A DNA stretch of 64,000 bases from Allantophomopsis cytisporea (GCA_024752435.1 CP103036.1:1674001-1738000); one strand, 5' to 3'; counted from the stretch's first letter, positions 1 through 12,374 are shown. The notes: a model not told the origin generated them from the sequence alone. Numbers and translations: made by a program.

Positions 1-419
1 CGCGCCGATGAGACGATTAGCTGAGCACCTCGCTGATCATAGTATCGCAACTCGTTAGACACGTCGTACAGCAGCATCTACAGCATACAAGGCTGTCACT
101 CTATTCACATTGCTGACGCCGTCATCCTCGCACTTCTGACGAACTTCCATCAACCGCCACTCTTTCTCATTTTTCTCAGTTTCTGAGGATTGCCGGCACA
201 CTCTCGCTCTTCAAATCACCCTCTGACGTCGCGACTGTCCCAGTGCTTCGCAAGCACGCTACATCACCAATCCTTCATCCCACCGAATACCCTATACTTG
301 GAAGCAGCGGACCTGGCCCAGCATCTGGTACGCCCAGCGGCGCAAGGCCGGTAGGCCAATCTGGTTCTCACTTTCACGAGACCGGCAACGAACAGTCCTC
401 ATAACCTACCATCATTACA

Positions 420-3286
420 ATGAGTCGCAGGGCGCGAAGCTCACCATTCCGCAGCAATGGCGTGGCCATCCCGGACTCCGTATCGCTGCTGCGCTCCTTT
501 AACGTCGAGACGAACCCTGCTCGCCCTGCGAGACCTTCCCCGCTCACAGCTTCGAATATACCTGATATGCCGCTCGATCTTGTAGACCGTATACGCAGCT
601 TTCCTCTGTTTCTCTCCGCTCCGGATAGTTTCTTGTTCGCTATTGGGAAGCATTTGCGCCCACAGGTTCATGGGCCTCATGATCATATTTTGACTGAGGG
701 TGATGACGCCAAAGCCATGTATTGGCTGGTGCGGGGTGCTGTGGCGGTCACGTCGCGTGATGGGGAAGCAACATATGCAGAACTGAAGGCCGGAGCATTC
801 TTTGGAGAAATTGGAATTCTCATGGATGTTCCCCGAACAGCGACTATCGTAGCTCGAACAAAATGTCTGTTGGTTGTGTTGAAGAAGGAAGATTTGCAGC
901 ATGAATTACCGAACTTCCCTGATATGGAACGCGCTATCATGGAAGAAGCACAGGAGAGGTTGATGATCTTGAATAGAAAGAGAAGAGAGGTCGGTTTTGG
1001 TCCGAAAGTGGTCTACGAAGATATCCCTTCGAGAGGCGGCAAACTTGCGCGGGAAGCCATACCTGGAGAAGTCGCTACTGGTGAACGAGGCAGCATAGAT
1101 GGAGGGATAGTCGTTAATACGAAGAAGCGCAAGTCGCCAAGCCCGGGGATAATAGAGGATCCTACAACGAGTGCTCTTGGAAGTGGGTTTGTCAATGTGC
1201 GGACGACTTTGAAAGAATTGCCAATCTTCTCTACATTACCACCGGACATTCTACATTTCTTAGGTCTCAATGTACAACCGAAGACATACCCACCATTTAC
1301 CGATATCATCAAACAAGGCTCGGAAGGCAGTGAAGTATTTTTTATCGTTCGAGGAGAGGCGGAAGTTATTCATGAGAACCCAGATGGCTCTTTGTCTCCT
1401 CGGAACAGAAGGCGCTCATACATGAGACCCCGACTGAAGCAGGGTCAGTATTTTGGAGAGGTTGCGAGTTTGGCATTGGCACCTACAAGAACAGCCACTG
1501 TGCGATCTATTACAACGGTTGAATGTCTTATGCTGAGTGCCGAGGTACTTGCTAAACTATGGCAAAGATGTTCACCTGATATACGGAGGCAGGTGGAGGC
1601 AACCGCAAAGAATCGAATTGCTCCAGAAGCCGATGATGATGTTGAGATGGCAGATGCGGACAGTTTTTCAGCGCCTGCGATACATGGCCTTGAAATTGCT
1701 GATCGACCTCAAACACCAAATCCATCAGCCCTACCGCAGGTTACTTTGACACCATCGAACGCTCCAGCTAGCCCACATAAACCAAGCCGAGCTGAAGATG
1801 CTCAAGTAATAGAGCCCTTAGATCCTGACCCATTCCTCAGTGTTGATCTGGACAATATGCGAGATCGATCAAGGTCAAGGAGAGGATCATTGGCTCCGCC
1901 TCAACCGGAGTCTTCGGAGTCAGAAAATGGATCAAATGGACCACAGACAAGATCTAGATCGACTACTCCTCATACTTTCAAGCCTGTACACCCCACAACA
2001 CCCCCTGACTCGCAAGCAAGACCTAAGAGACTTCGGACCATACAACGACGACCGAGTCAATATAATATGGGCCGATTCCCAGACAATCTCTTGATATTAA
2101 TATTCCAGCATCTCGATATCTACCAACTGATGCGAATCCGACGAGTCTCCCTTCACTGGTCCAAACTCCTCTCCTCTTCGCCCCACATCATAAAACACCT
2201 CGACCTATCAATCTTCAACCGTAAAGTAACCAACCAAGCACTGCGCGATTATATTTGTCCCTTCGTCGGCCGGCGACCACGTTCCATCGATATCTCCAAT
2301 TGCTTTCACGTGACAGACGAAGGCTTCGCTGCCCTCACACAACAATGCTCCCAGAACATCACCACGTGGAAGATGAAGTCCGTCTGGGATATTACCGCCT
2401 CCGCTATCCTCGAGATGGCGAACAACGCGAAGGACCTCGAAGAAGTTGATTTGAGCAACTGCCGTAAAGTCTCGGATAATCTCCTCGCAAGAATTGTAGG
2501 CTGGATCGTTACAGAGCCGACGATTCACTACCCCACGAGCGCAAGACTGCAGCGCATGCAGGCCACTCAGGTCATCCCACCCGTCGGTACGATCGTTGGA
2601 TGTCCGAAGCTGAGGAAGCTTACGTTGTCGTATTGTAAACATATTACAGACCGGAGTATGGCGCATTTAGCAGTACATGCGCACAAGCGTATTGAGGAGA
2701 TCGATCTCATGCGTTGCACGACTATCACGGATGCGGGCTTTCAACATTGGAGTAACTATAAATTCGAAAGGCTGAGGAAGTTGTGTCTCGCGGACTGCAC
2801 TTATTTGACCGATAACGCAATTGTGTATCTCACTAATGCGGCGAAGAACTTAAGGGTTTTGGATTTGGTGAGTTTGCTCTTCCTCTGTTTTATGCATTCA
2901 AAATGTATGCTAATACTTATCAGTCTTTCTGCTGTGCCCTGTCCGACACCGCAACTGAAGTCCTTTCCCTCGGCTGTCCGCACCTCACAACGCTCAAACT
3001 CTCCTTCTGCGGGTCCGCCGTCTCCGACTCCTCGCTACGCTCGATCGGCCTGCACCTCCTCGAACTTCGCGACCTCTCAGTCCGCGGCTGTGTGCGTGTC
3101 ACCGGCGTGGGCGTAGAAGCCGTCGTCGAGGGCTGTAATCTCTTAGAGAGATTTGATGTCTCTCAGTGTAAGAACCTCGCGCGGTGGATTGAGAGTGGCG
3201 GTGAGGAGAGGGTGCGTAGGGTTTACAGGAGTTCGGTTGTTTTCGAGAAGATGAAGGGTGATGGGAATGTTGCTTACTTCAAGTAA
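420..3286 (+). CDS. Cyclic-nucleotide-binding / F-box / leucine-rich-repeat protein
   Basis: Two exons, 420-2867 and 2924-3286, joined in phase 0; the intron starts GTGAGT and has a TGCTAAT branch-like site, and splicing restores the LRR motif LDLSFCCALSDTATE. Product about 937 residues. Two cyclic-nucleotide-binding folds are visible (about 55-180 and 265-395), each with a phosphate-binding-cassette-like stretch: FGEIGILMDVPRTAT and FGEVASLALAPTRTAT. An F-box follows near 545-590 (FPDNLLILIFQHLDIYQLMR), then LRRs of the cysteine-containing Grr1/AMN1 type to the end. F-box proteins recruit substrates to SCF ubiquitin ligases, with LRRs usually binding the substrate; a cNMP-regulated ligase adaptor is my inference. 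The linker (400-540) is Ser/Pro-rich. The family is sure; the ligand (cAMP, cGMP or none) is not. Confidence 0.85.
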
Positions 3287-3341
3287 GCTTGGGTTATGGT
3301 ATGGTGCTTTGCTTGTGTTTCGCTGTTACAGGCTGGCTGTG

Positions 3342-3347
3342 AATAAA
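3342..3347 (+). terminator. Polyadenylation-signal-like AATAAA
   Basis: AATAAA lies about 55 bases after the stop codon of the cNMP/F-box/LRR gene, a plausible distance for 3' end formation. Fungal signals are loose, so this is only suggestive. Confidence 0.4.
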
Positions 3348-5584
3348 ATAGATGAGATAAGATGATACGATATGAGGTTAGGCGAGATGGTTGGGCATAT
3401 TGTGTGTATTTATGAATTGGCGGAGATGGTGGTTGATGGATGTCCTGATGAGGTGGTTGTTGTTCTCATGACATCGGTATGATATCAGTATCAATAACAA
3501 TACCAACGAATTTCAGAGTTATATTGAGGTTTCCATCACTTATGTGTATGCCTATATGGACTATGTCTTAATGTTTGCTGCAAGTGATGCCGAAGATATC
3601 GGCGTTAAGGATGACTTTATTGTTTGGAATCATGGTGATGTTAAAGATTATCCTAAATCCAAACTTCAGTGGCTTCAACGCTTATAGTAGGCCTTCTAGC
3701 AGAAACTCCAAGAACATTAGCTCGCTAGTCAAGGTTTGTAGAGTATATATATTCCTGTATGCGCACTTCATTACACCAAGCAACTTAATATCACACGCGA
3801 TACTTGAATACGTAGGTTAGCTCCTGCAACCCCTTCTCTTCACGATACCTAGTGCAATCGCTGTTGTCGTTCATCGTCGTCATTATATGATCTCTCATCG
3901 CCATCTACGTTCTCGTCGTCATTTTTATGCCGTGTTGATTGATCAGCATGAGTATTCGACTTATGGGCCCTGCTACCAGCACATATGCTATAGACGTTCG
4001 ATTGGGAGTATCTTCGTAGGCTGATCATGAGTACTGGACTTAGCGATATTTATAGCTGCGTGGCTCAGCAGAATGGATCCAGTCATGCATCGTGAGGCAG
4101 CAGTTTGAGATGCAGTATACGGTGGGCGGAAATACGAAGAGATTGAAGTCAAAAATCTGAGTATTCAATGGAAATGATGCTTTCATGGTTCTAAGTCCTC
4201 TTCAAGAGCTATGGCTGTTGGAGCACACCTTCGGTTGAGTATACAGATAGATATATTAGGAGAGGAGAGCCCAATAAGGCAAGTGGAGAGCGTTCGTGGA
4301 GTGTATAATCCCCATGCGCATGGGCTGCACCTTTTTCCTACAGAGACTATCAGATTACGGATCCGAAACAGATATGTTGCATTCCATCCAGTTGCTTCGA
4401 AGTATGTAGAGCATCAGCTTACGGTTCTGATCATTGCAATCATCATCGTATGCTCCCTCGCCATCATCTACCTCTTCATCAATAACCTTTTCCAAATTGA
4501 CTTGAGATGTCTTGTACTTATTTCAGACACTATCCATTTACTGATATAAGCAGATGGTAGAACATTATCAGAATACAGTCGTAAGTTGATGGTGGAAGCA
4601 CCGTATTTATAGCTGAGTTGTTTGATAAGCAGGAAGGCTGTTCTCAGGTGCAGTTCCAGGGTACAAGCCCAGCAATACGCATTGTGCTCAGTTCTCAGCA
4701 ACTTTCTTTGTCGGCTCTATGAGCTACTAGTGACACTTCTGTGAACACGCCTAGTCCTACCACAAGCCACACATTATTTTGTGTGAATTTTGTTGGTGAC
4801 AATAACCTATATGAACGAGGTCTCATCGATGAGTTGCCCCGGCCGTCGATACAGTTATAGCCCGTGATGTAGGTACACAACATAAATCTCAAGGTATAAA
4901 AAGGTGTAATATCACAAACTGTATCTCTGATAAGTACAGCAACGATCTTCGTATGTGCTTCTATGGTGTCTGCAAAGTGGCGTGAAGTTAACGACCTCGG
5001 GATGTCAGATAATATCAAAACCTAATATTCATCGTCATCGTTAATGGCACCGTCATTCAGTATCACCTCATTATGAGCGCCATTTCCAGGCATTATCTAC
5101 TGCAGATCATACATGACTCTGCTTACACCCTGTCTCCGTGTGATATGAACAACGTTCGAAGGTAAATGACTTAACCATCTTCTCCATATTGCTGGGCATA
5201 GATCTGCAAATAGTAAGTTAATTTTCCTATGTTTCTTTCAACTACATACGCATGGTAGAATCCGCGCAATGATATTGACTCTTGGATCTGCTCATACCTC
5301 GGTTCAAAAACGTATGGTGCCTCGGAAAGATACTTGCACTTCTTTAACTAGGCACCATCAAATGTCACTAAATATCAACAGCATAGTGCTCTTGGAATTT
5401 TATAGATTATCAGTGGTACACACCCTCTCTATCAAACAGACTCAAACCATACAAAACACCAACACCATGCCCATCCCATCCTACAGAGAGTCGCACCGAA
5501 TCGCGAGAGCAATTCAACTACTGAAAAGAAATTCATAATGTCGTAACCCAACCAGAAAACAAACTACAATACTAATACAATCGT
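3348..5584. other. Intergenic, no recognisable gene
   Basis: About 2.2 kb between the 3' ends of a plus-strand and a minus-strand gene. The longest open stretch (4211-4549, +) would encode 112 residues with one hydrophobic segment near its end (LTVLIIAIIIVCSLAIIYLF). A minus-strand stretch (4695-5018) has no motif I know. Neither has convincing codon use or splice context, so I call no gene. Confidence 0.5.
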
Positions 5585-8500
5585 CTATCTCCACCCAGCG
5601 ACACCCCCTCTAGTCAAGACTGTCTCACGAGGCTTAGGTGTACTGCCCACAGTACCATTCAAGCGCACAGCCTGGTTACTAGCAAGCATTGGCGTTGGAT
5701 TCGAATGACGGCCCTCAATCGTTGTGCGGCGGGCACTAGCATGCTTAACAACAGGTGCAGTGCGCGGACTCAAGACACTAGAGATAGGTGTCTCAACCTT
5801 GTCACTCTTGACCATACGGCGGGCATGACCGGCAGTGAACAAAGCGTTCTCATTAGGTGGAGAGCTTGATGCCGAGGCAGGTGGACTACGAGCACGACGG
5901 TGAGCGCGAGTCATATCGCCGCTGCCGGTGTGGGCGTGGCCATGCCCATGACCGCTACGACCAACAGAAGCGCGGCGGAGCGCAGTGCGGATCTTGTCAC
6001 TGTCAGATTTGTCGGCTTGCCACGAGGTGTTTTCGCTGTCCGAATTATGGGAGTCATTTGTACCATCATTTTGTGAGATCTCAGTGACTTGAAGGGAGGA
6101 TCGGCCGTTGGTCTTGCTTGGATCGATAGATCGCAACGGGGAATTCTCAGAGTCAGAGCCGGAGAGGCTTGTCATTGTTGGTGGGGTGGGTGAGACTTCA
6201 GTTTTTTTGGTTAAGAAACCGGCCTTGAAGCGATTGCTCTTTTGTCTGAGGTCAAGTGTTGGTTGAGGCGCTGCTGGAATTGGAGAGGAACCTGGAGAAT
6301 AGTTTTCGTCATCCTCAAGGTACGAAGGGGCAGCCGGTGGAAGAATCGTTGTCTCTATGTGAGAAGCCTCTGGGGTATCATCGAGTCTTTTAGGAGTCTT
6401 CTCGAATTCTGCAAGAGCTCCAGAGTCTGTATCATCTCTCCACCTCACACTTCTTTTCGATGGTGACTTCTTCTTCGGCGTATATGACAGCCCTTTCTTG
6501 GAAGCAACAGCCTTCTTCCTTCTTGGAGAGCCCTTCATCGGTGATGCAAATACTTGTGATGCAACAGCCAATGCTGGCATTGGTGCCACTGGTTTGGCCT
6601 CACCTCCCAAAAAGTTCGCTTGCTTCTTTCTCTTTGGAGTACCACGCTTCGTTGGTGGAAATGATTCAGTAGGGATAAGCGACCCATCTGGTTTGATGAC
6701 ATGCGAAGCTGCTGATGAGCAGTTCTGCAAGAGCCGCCCAAGTATACCCTTTGCATGTTGCACTGCCTCCTCCTCACTCATGGCAAGAATGTCGCTGAGA
6801 GAAGAGATAGTTTCGAAATGAGCAGAAAGCAGCACTTGCACAACTGCCGCATCGGCACCTCTCTCCATCTCAGAAACTTCCCGATAAGCCTCTCGCTCAG
6901 CATTTGCCTTCAACAGCTCCGCTTCGCGACTCAATATAGAGGCATCGCTAGCGTCATTGTCCCCATCCGCCTCTGAAATTTGTCGAAGCGAATTCTGAAG
7001 TGCTGAGTCAATTGCCCTCTCCCAAGTACTCTTTTGAAGTCGTTGATGGAAGTGCTGTCTGCTTCCTTCGAGTTCAATCTGAATTCCTTGGGCAGTCTTT
7101 CTCATAGCGACCAAGCTCTGTGGCATATCTTCATTCTCTCGCGCATCACAAATACCATCAAATGCTGCGATCCAGGCTGAAAGAACACCGATTCTTCGCT
7201 CCACTTGGCGTAGCTTTTTCATGTTCGATAACTTCTCCAGACGTTCGGTGGCGCAATGTTCATATGCAGATCGGATTCGAGCTACGCCTTCTTTCATCAT
7301 ACCATCCCGCTTCTCACTCTGCTTCTTGAACTTCACGAAAGCAGTTGCCTCTGAATCTTTTTGCTGAGCCTGTAATTCTTTGATTAAGGCCATCTGCTCA
7401 TCGATCTTGATCAAGAAGTCCTTGACGTGGCGATTGACATTGTAAACATTTCTTGTAACCTTTGTCTGGATGTTCTTCGCACGGTTCGCATATCGTAAGG
7501 TGTTTTGGGTCTCATCGAAGTGTGCACTTGAAGGACTGACACAAACAATCATAACAGTTTTACAGTTTCCACCAAGAGAAAACTTCAAGAGTCGAGTGAG
7601 TTTTGAATTTCGGTAGGGCACGTGAGTGCTCTTTCGTGGATCGCAGAGGGCGTTGATGCAGCTTCCTAAAGCAAGGAGAGATTTGTTAATGTTGGCACCT
7701 TCGGTCAATCTTTCGCCCCGGTTCTTTGTAGCACTCGCACGTTCACTGCCAGCAAGATCGATAATGCTCAACGTGGCCATGGTGTGGGGTTCGTTGACAG
7801 CTGCATTTCGGTCCTTCTGGGCCACATTGATCTGTAGCACTGCGTGTGATCGGGAGGATGTCGCATTCGCCAATGTTGGGGAGACAGTTCGGTACTCATT
7901 TCCTCTCACAATCATATCCATGACCTCCTGGACATCCTTTGGCTGGTGGCTCGACAGGTTGGCAACGGAAACGGCTTGATTGGCATCCTCTCGAAGCATG
8001 AGTCCCTGCTTACTTCCACCTGGCACCAGAAGATCACGAATCGTTTCATTGTAAATTTCGAGGTAGGATAGTGAGACCTCCGTTTGCTTCTCGTCGCTTC
8101 TCTCGGCAATTTTCTCGAACAGCTCTTGCATAGTAAGGAAAATAATGCCTGGTTGTTGAGCTGTTCCAGTGATCGTGTGGGTTTTTCCGCAGCCTGTTGC
8201 ACCATAGGCGAATACTGTCGCGTTATATCCATCCAAGACACTATCCAGCAGCCCTCGAGTAGTCGATTCGTACACGTCGCCTTGAGTAGTGTTTTCGTCG
8301 AAGACTCGATCGAATCCGTATGTCTGGTCTTTGACCCTCTTTCCCATTTGTGTCTGTTGTCGACCAAATCTCTGTACGGTGTTTTCTGCTGGGGGATCGA
8401 AAATACTGAGAACTCGGTCAGCTTATGGGGTATGAAAGACTGCAAGAATTACTTACAGGCATTTATCATCGATAACTTTGATCACTGGTCTGATACCCTT

Positions 8501-8756
8501 TGAGGTCAACTTTGGTGCAGGTGTACCAGCCAGTGATCCGTCGCCGAGGAAAAGTGTGCCATCTTCGCATTTCGTACTGTCGATCAGTCAGTACAAGGGT
8601 ATCTCAGGAGAATCTGAGTTTCTCACAGTTGCGCAGCTTCTCGAATTGTAAAAGGTCGTACACGAACTATCTTTTGTCAGTAAAAATCAGAAATATCTGA
8701 AGCTTCAATTCCGTACCAGCCACCGAGATAGAAGAGGCGCCGGACGGAGTGGCCAT
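5585..8756 (-). CDS. Kinesin-8 motor protein (Kip3/Klp5-Klp6 type)
   Basis: Four exons on the minus strand: 8717-8756, 8627-8666, 8457-8576 and 5585-8405; all joins keep frame and give the kinesin start SVAVRVRPFTIREAAQL, then IFDPPAENTVQRFGRQQ. About 1006 residues. The motor domain is N-terminal (about 12-390) with P-loop GATGCGKTHT near residue 135, switch I NATSSRSHA and switch II DLAGSERA. A neck and coiled coil follow (IDEQMALIKELQAQQKDSEA), then a long basic, Ser/Pro-rich tail. An N-terminal motor with FGRQQ before the QTYGFDRVF block is typical of kinesin-8, plus-end-directed motors that depolymerise microtubules and control spindle length and nuclear position. The first two exons are only 40 bases each and easy to miss. 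Confidence 0.9.
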
Positions 8757-9480
8757 GCTGGAAAGATGATTAAAGCTCTTCCCATGCACTTCTATCAGCG
8801 CGAAGTAAACAAAAGCGGTCGCGGCAGGTTTTGACGGCGACAATACACTTCAAGGGTTGTAAATAAGAAAATATGGGCGGGTAGCAATTTGCAAATATTG
8901 TAAAATGAATGTTGTCTTTGTCGGTCTTCTCGAATTTGTCGTGGTTTGGCGGCTTAATGTTCTTGCAAGTTGAGTGATGTTGAATTCGCTGAAGGAGTAA
9001 ACAGCTTAGCGTGAAGGGGCGGTTGCTGCGGAAACAACAATGGCTTGGCAAAGGCGGTAAGACACCTCGACAATTAATGATGCGTTTGCAATGAATGACT
9101 TCACACCTCATCAGATTCATGCAAATGCAAACATGCATATTTGTGTTAGATTTACAAAAGGTCCCTTGGTTTACTGATCAAACACATAAGATATTGTTTA
9201 GGTAAATAGATAAAAAGATACACAAGGCGTTTCTGCGTGCTATACTAAATGATTCACCTCGCAGTACTGTTCGGTGCTCACGGCAAGTGAACACTGATAA
9301 AACTAACTGATATTCTCCCATTGCGTAACTTTTAAATCCATCCGAATACAAATCACCTAAGTGCTCGAAGCCTCCACTCGAAAGAAAACCGGTAGATCGG
9401 ATATAACCAGTTCAAGATACAATGATAAAGCTCCCCCCCCAGTCATCCATAATCCCCTAAATCACAGATACCTAGTTTTC
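8757..9480. other. Intergenic between kinesin-8 start and SUMO-like gene end
   Basis: About 720 bases holding the kinesin promoter and the 3' flank of the SUMO-like gene. No motif-bearing reading frame and no clear TATA box were seen. Confidence 0.45.
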
Positions 9481-10651
9481 CTAAGCCAGTCTTTTAAGTC
9501 GGCAGCCTCCCTGCGTCTCGATGTGCGCGTCAATGACATCCCCGTCTTCCATCTCCATCTGCTAACATATCAGCTTATGCTTTACTTGTCATCAAAAAGG
9601 GCTTACCTTGGCTGGTGTATCGTCCGCCGACAAACGTTTTCCATCGAAGAGAAATCGGAGGTTTCTTCTCTCCCACCTCCGCTCGCATGACCGAAACAGT
9701 TTCGAAAGCTCGGTGTTTGGGTTTACTTTAAAGAACAATTCGTTTTCCATTTCATCTTTGACCTTCAATGTGATCTTCTTGCTCGGTAGTACATCCTCCT
9801 CGTTCTTTGTTGGTTCATTATCTGTAAAAGCTTGTGGTTGGCCGTTGGGATAATACTGATATCGGCGTTCTTGAGAGTTTGGAAGAAGGCCAGGCGGTGT
9901 GTTCTCGTTTTTGGCGCCTTCGTCATTGATCTTCTCCCTCTTGATGATTGATTGACTTCCACTACCCCCAAACATTTCCTCATATGCTTGGATAAGGTCT
10001 CCGTTCACAATATTGAGCTGTGTTATACTGGTTAGTCGAAACCTTGTACCTCTTTATGGCTATGCATATACTTACCGACTGCGGAGTACTGTCACAAGAG
10101 ATACGGCTCCCTTCAAGAAAATAACGAGGTCGCTGAGCTAAGTTTTGCCATTTTTCTTCTGCGGCGCGAAATATCTTCTTCAATTTTGTTGTTGGTGACA
10201 TTATGAAAAGAATCCTAGAGTCTTTACGTAAGGGCAGCTCCACGAAAAGCTCAACTTTCTCATAATTCAATCCTGCCGGTGGCGTAGCCGGAGATGTGAT
10301 TGCTAGAGCTGGCTTCTCCGGTGAGTTCACTGCTGCAGAGGTAGAGGTAGCGACTAGGTTTGAAGTCACAGTTGGCTTCTGAGGTGAGTTCACAGCTGCA
10401 GGAGTGGTAGAAGGAATCGAAGCACCAGCTGAAGATACAGTTGAGGTGACTGGGGCGCTAGGAAGCTCTTCCAGTGTGATTTTCTCTAATTCGCTGAGGA
10501 ACCGAACCTGCGCGGCATGCCAGTTCCAATCCGAGGTAGAAGACAGATCAATGATCTGGAGGTCATATGTTGGAATAGCACGGATGAAAACTTCAAAATC
10601 GTCTCTGTTCCGAACACGGAGCTCAATTTGTTTAATTCGTGTTGGTGCCAT
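9481..10651 (-). CDS. Tandem SUMO-like (Rad60-SLD) domain protein
   Basis: Three exons: 10076-10651, 9607-10017, 9481-9558, all phase 0, 354 residues. The first SUMO-like domain (about 131-210) crosses intron 1 and ends GDLIQAYEEMFGG; the second (about 271-347) reads KITLKVKDEMENELFFKV, then LRFLFDGKRLSADDTPA, then MEMEDGDVIDAHIETQGG and a tail CRLKRLA. Both end in Gly-Gly (209-210, 346-347), as in SUMO precursors. Residues 6-52 resemble a partial third copy. Two C-terminal SUMO-like domains are the plan of the Rad60/Esc2/NIP45 genome-stability family, but those lack a processable diglycine and have a longer polar N-terminus. Start chosen at MAPTRIKQ (10651); the frame stays open upstream to 10744 without a better start. 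Function unproven. Confidence 0.8.
10311..10401. repeat. Internal duplication in the linker of the SUMO-like gene
   Basis: A roughly 28-base block (10311-10338) recurs about 63 bases on (10374-10401) with two or three changes. It encodes the linker motif AAVNSP(Q/E)KP twice, at about residues 86-93 and 107-114. Confidence 0.7.
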
Positions 10652-12340
10652 CTCTAGAGAATATTTGAGAGGGAATCTGATCATAGAGTTATGGTATTGA
10701 GATAGTCTTGGTGATGTAGATTTGGTGAAGGAGGAACGTAGCAAACCTCAACTTAAAGTGAGAGTAAAACGTGAAGAAGTTTCAAGCTTGAGGAAATCTG
10801 GAACGGTGTTCTAAATCCAGATGGGAATTTTGACATGTAAATAAGAAAGTCTAAATATATGAATAAGCACCGAGGTACAAGATAGTTTGCCTGAGAAATC
10901 CAGAGTTAGAAGGGTCAACTTCAATATGAAGTGAGATTAGTGAAAGTCTTGAAGTTGACGGAAGTAATAGGTGAAAATTTGCCTTACCTTGAAGCTAAGC
11001 CTTGTACTGCCACATAAGGTTGAGGAACTTAGAAGTGCTAGAGACGAGAGCTCGACGTCTAGGGTATCCTTCAGAGATTCTGAAGGACGGAGGGATGAAA
11101 GATATTAAGTGAGGTGTTGAGCCTCACTTTCGAGATGAGTTGAGAGAATCTAAGTTGATAGCCTTCAAATATGAGTTATATAAGATTGAAGCTCGAAGAA
11201 GTTCAAGTTGTAAGAAATGAAGGCAAGATAAGGGAAGTTTTTTTTGGATTAGAGGGGTATTAGTTCAAGTGAACAAGTTGGGAGAAAAATGAAGTTCACG
11301 ACAAAGTATCAAGATCTACCACCCATGAAACTCTATCTACAGATGAATGATACACGGATTGATAAGTTAGTGAGAAGAACAAAGAGTTTTTTCCAAAGAC
11401 TTGTGTTTTTGTTGATTATGGCCTAGAGGTTAAAGAAGGCGATAGATCTGAATGGTGAGGTGGTGCGGAAGTGTATGGTGAATTCGTAGAGCAAGTTGTT
11501 CATAAGCTGTGGTCGTAGCTTGAAGTGAAATTGGAATAGAGGACAGGTTAAATTGAGGCTTAAGTTGGATTTGACACGTAAGGCCGAGTTGAAGTTGAAG
11601 TTGAAGTTGAAGTTGAAGTTGAAGTTGGAGGTCGTGTTGGGGAAGGAGAAAAGAATGTCGGTCTTTCCACACACTCAGCGTCTTCTTGTTGTTTTGGAAT
11701 GAATAGAACACTTTTGTAAGGACGATGAGACAGGGTTCTGGAAGGCGTACATATGGTGAATTCTAGGTGATGAGCAAGTATTCAGGTGAGGAGTCATGTG
11801 ATTATTGTGATACAGTTCACAAAAGAGCCCGATGGAAGAGTTCTACAACCTGATTTTGAGTACCAATTCGGACTTTATTGGGTTTCATTTATCCATTAGA
11901 GCGATCAGCTATCCTTTCTGGTATAATGATTCAGATGAGAGGAAGTATCCAATGTGATATAATATGATCTTGGAATGAGCAACGACGTAGAATGAACTTA
12001 TATTCGACATGACTTTTCATGCACATATCAGAGCAGAGCAACGACGATGGGAACAGGCAGAAACATAAGAAATAGAGCTCAGAACCTAGGTGTCTAGATG
12101 CAAGAGCTTCAGGACGGCGAACAAGCAGAGGACAAGAAGAGAATGGATCACGTGTCCCACTGACACCCAATTGAGCAAGACGAGGACGATCCTCACTTGA
12201 AAGAACGAAACAGCTGATACAAAATGAATAACAATATGGATGCCTGTGCCCTCGAGACTCCTATAGTAAGGAGAGGAAGCTCGCTTATGATGGGGAGGAG
12301 GGAGAAGGTGCATGAGCCACACCGAGAACAAGTCTCACCT
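10652..12340. other. Purine-rich intergenic block upstream of the SUMO-like gene
   Basis: About 1.7 kb without a convincing gene. The top strand is strikingly rich in A and G, with frequent gaagtt, aagttga and gagaag words, so the minus strand leaving the SUMO-like gene is pyrimidine-rich. Open minus-strand frames at 11423-11711 are low-complexity products of the GAAGTT array. It may serve as a long CT-rich promoter or leader. Confidence 0.5.
11586..11628. repeat. GAAGTT hexanucleotide tandem array
   Basis: About six to seven consecutive copies of the hexamer GAAGTT in a region generally enriched in the same word. Hexamer units keep frame, so minus-strand translation gives alternating Asn-Phe or Gln-Leu runs with no functional meaning. 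Confidence 0.9.
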
Positions 12341-12341
12341 C

Positions 12342-12374
12342 ATTGGCTGCAGAGCAGATAACCGACTATAAAAG
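12342..12374 (+). promoter_or_regulatory. Core promoter: inverted CCAAT box and TATA box
   Basis: ATTGG (inverted CCAAT) at 12342-12346 and TATAAAAG at 12367-12374 are followed by a pyrimidine-rich tract (about 12378-12415), a common fungal start-site context. The first good ATG downstream is 12589, giving a leader near 180 bases. Confidence 0.55.

Noticed and set aside
7912..8445. Minus-strand frame of 177 residues overlapping the kinesin gene
   Set aside because: It is the wrong frame of the kinesin motor exon; the kinesin frame has all family motifs.
9980..10075. Unspliced end of the SUMO-like first exon (SICIAIKRYKVST...)
   Set aside because: A GTAAGT donor at 10075 lies exactly where the SUMO-like fold would otherwise be cut off.
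10652..10744. N-terminal extension of the SUMO-like protein
   Set aside because: The frame is open, but the added residues look non-coding and the ATG at 10651 starts the conserved-looking part.
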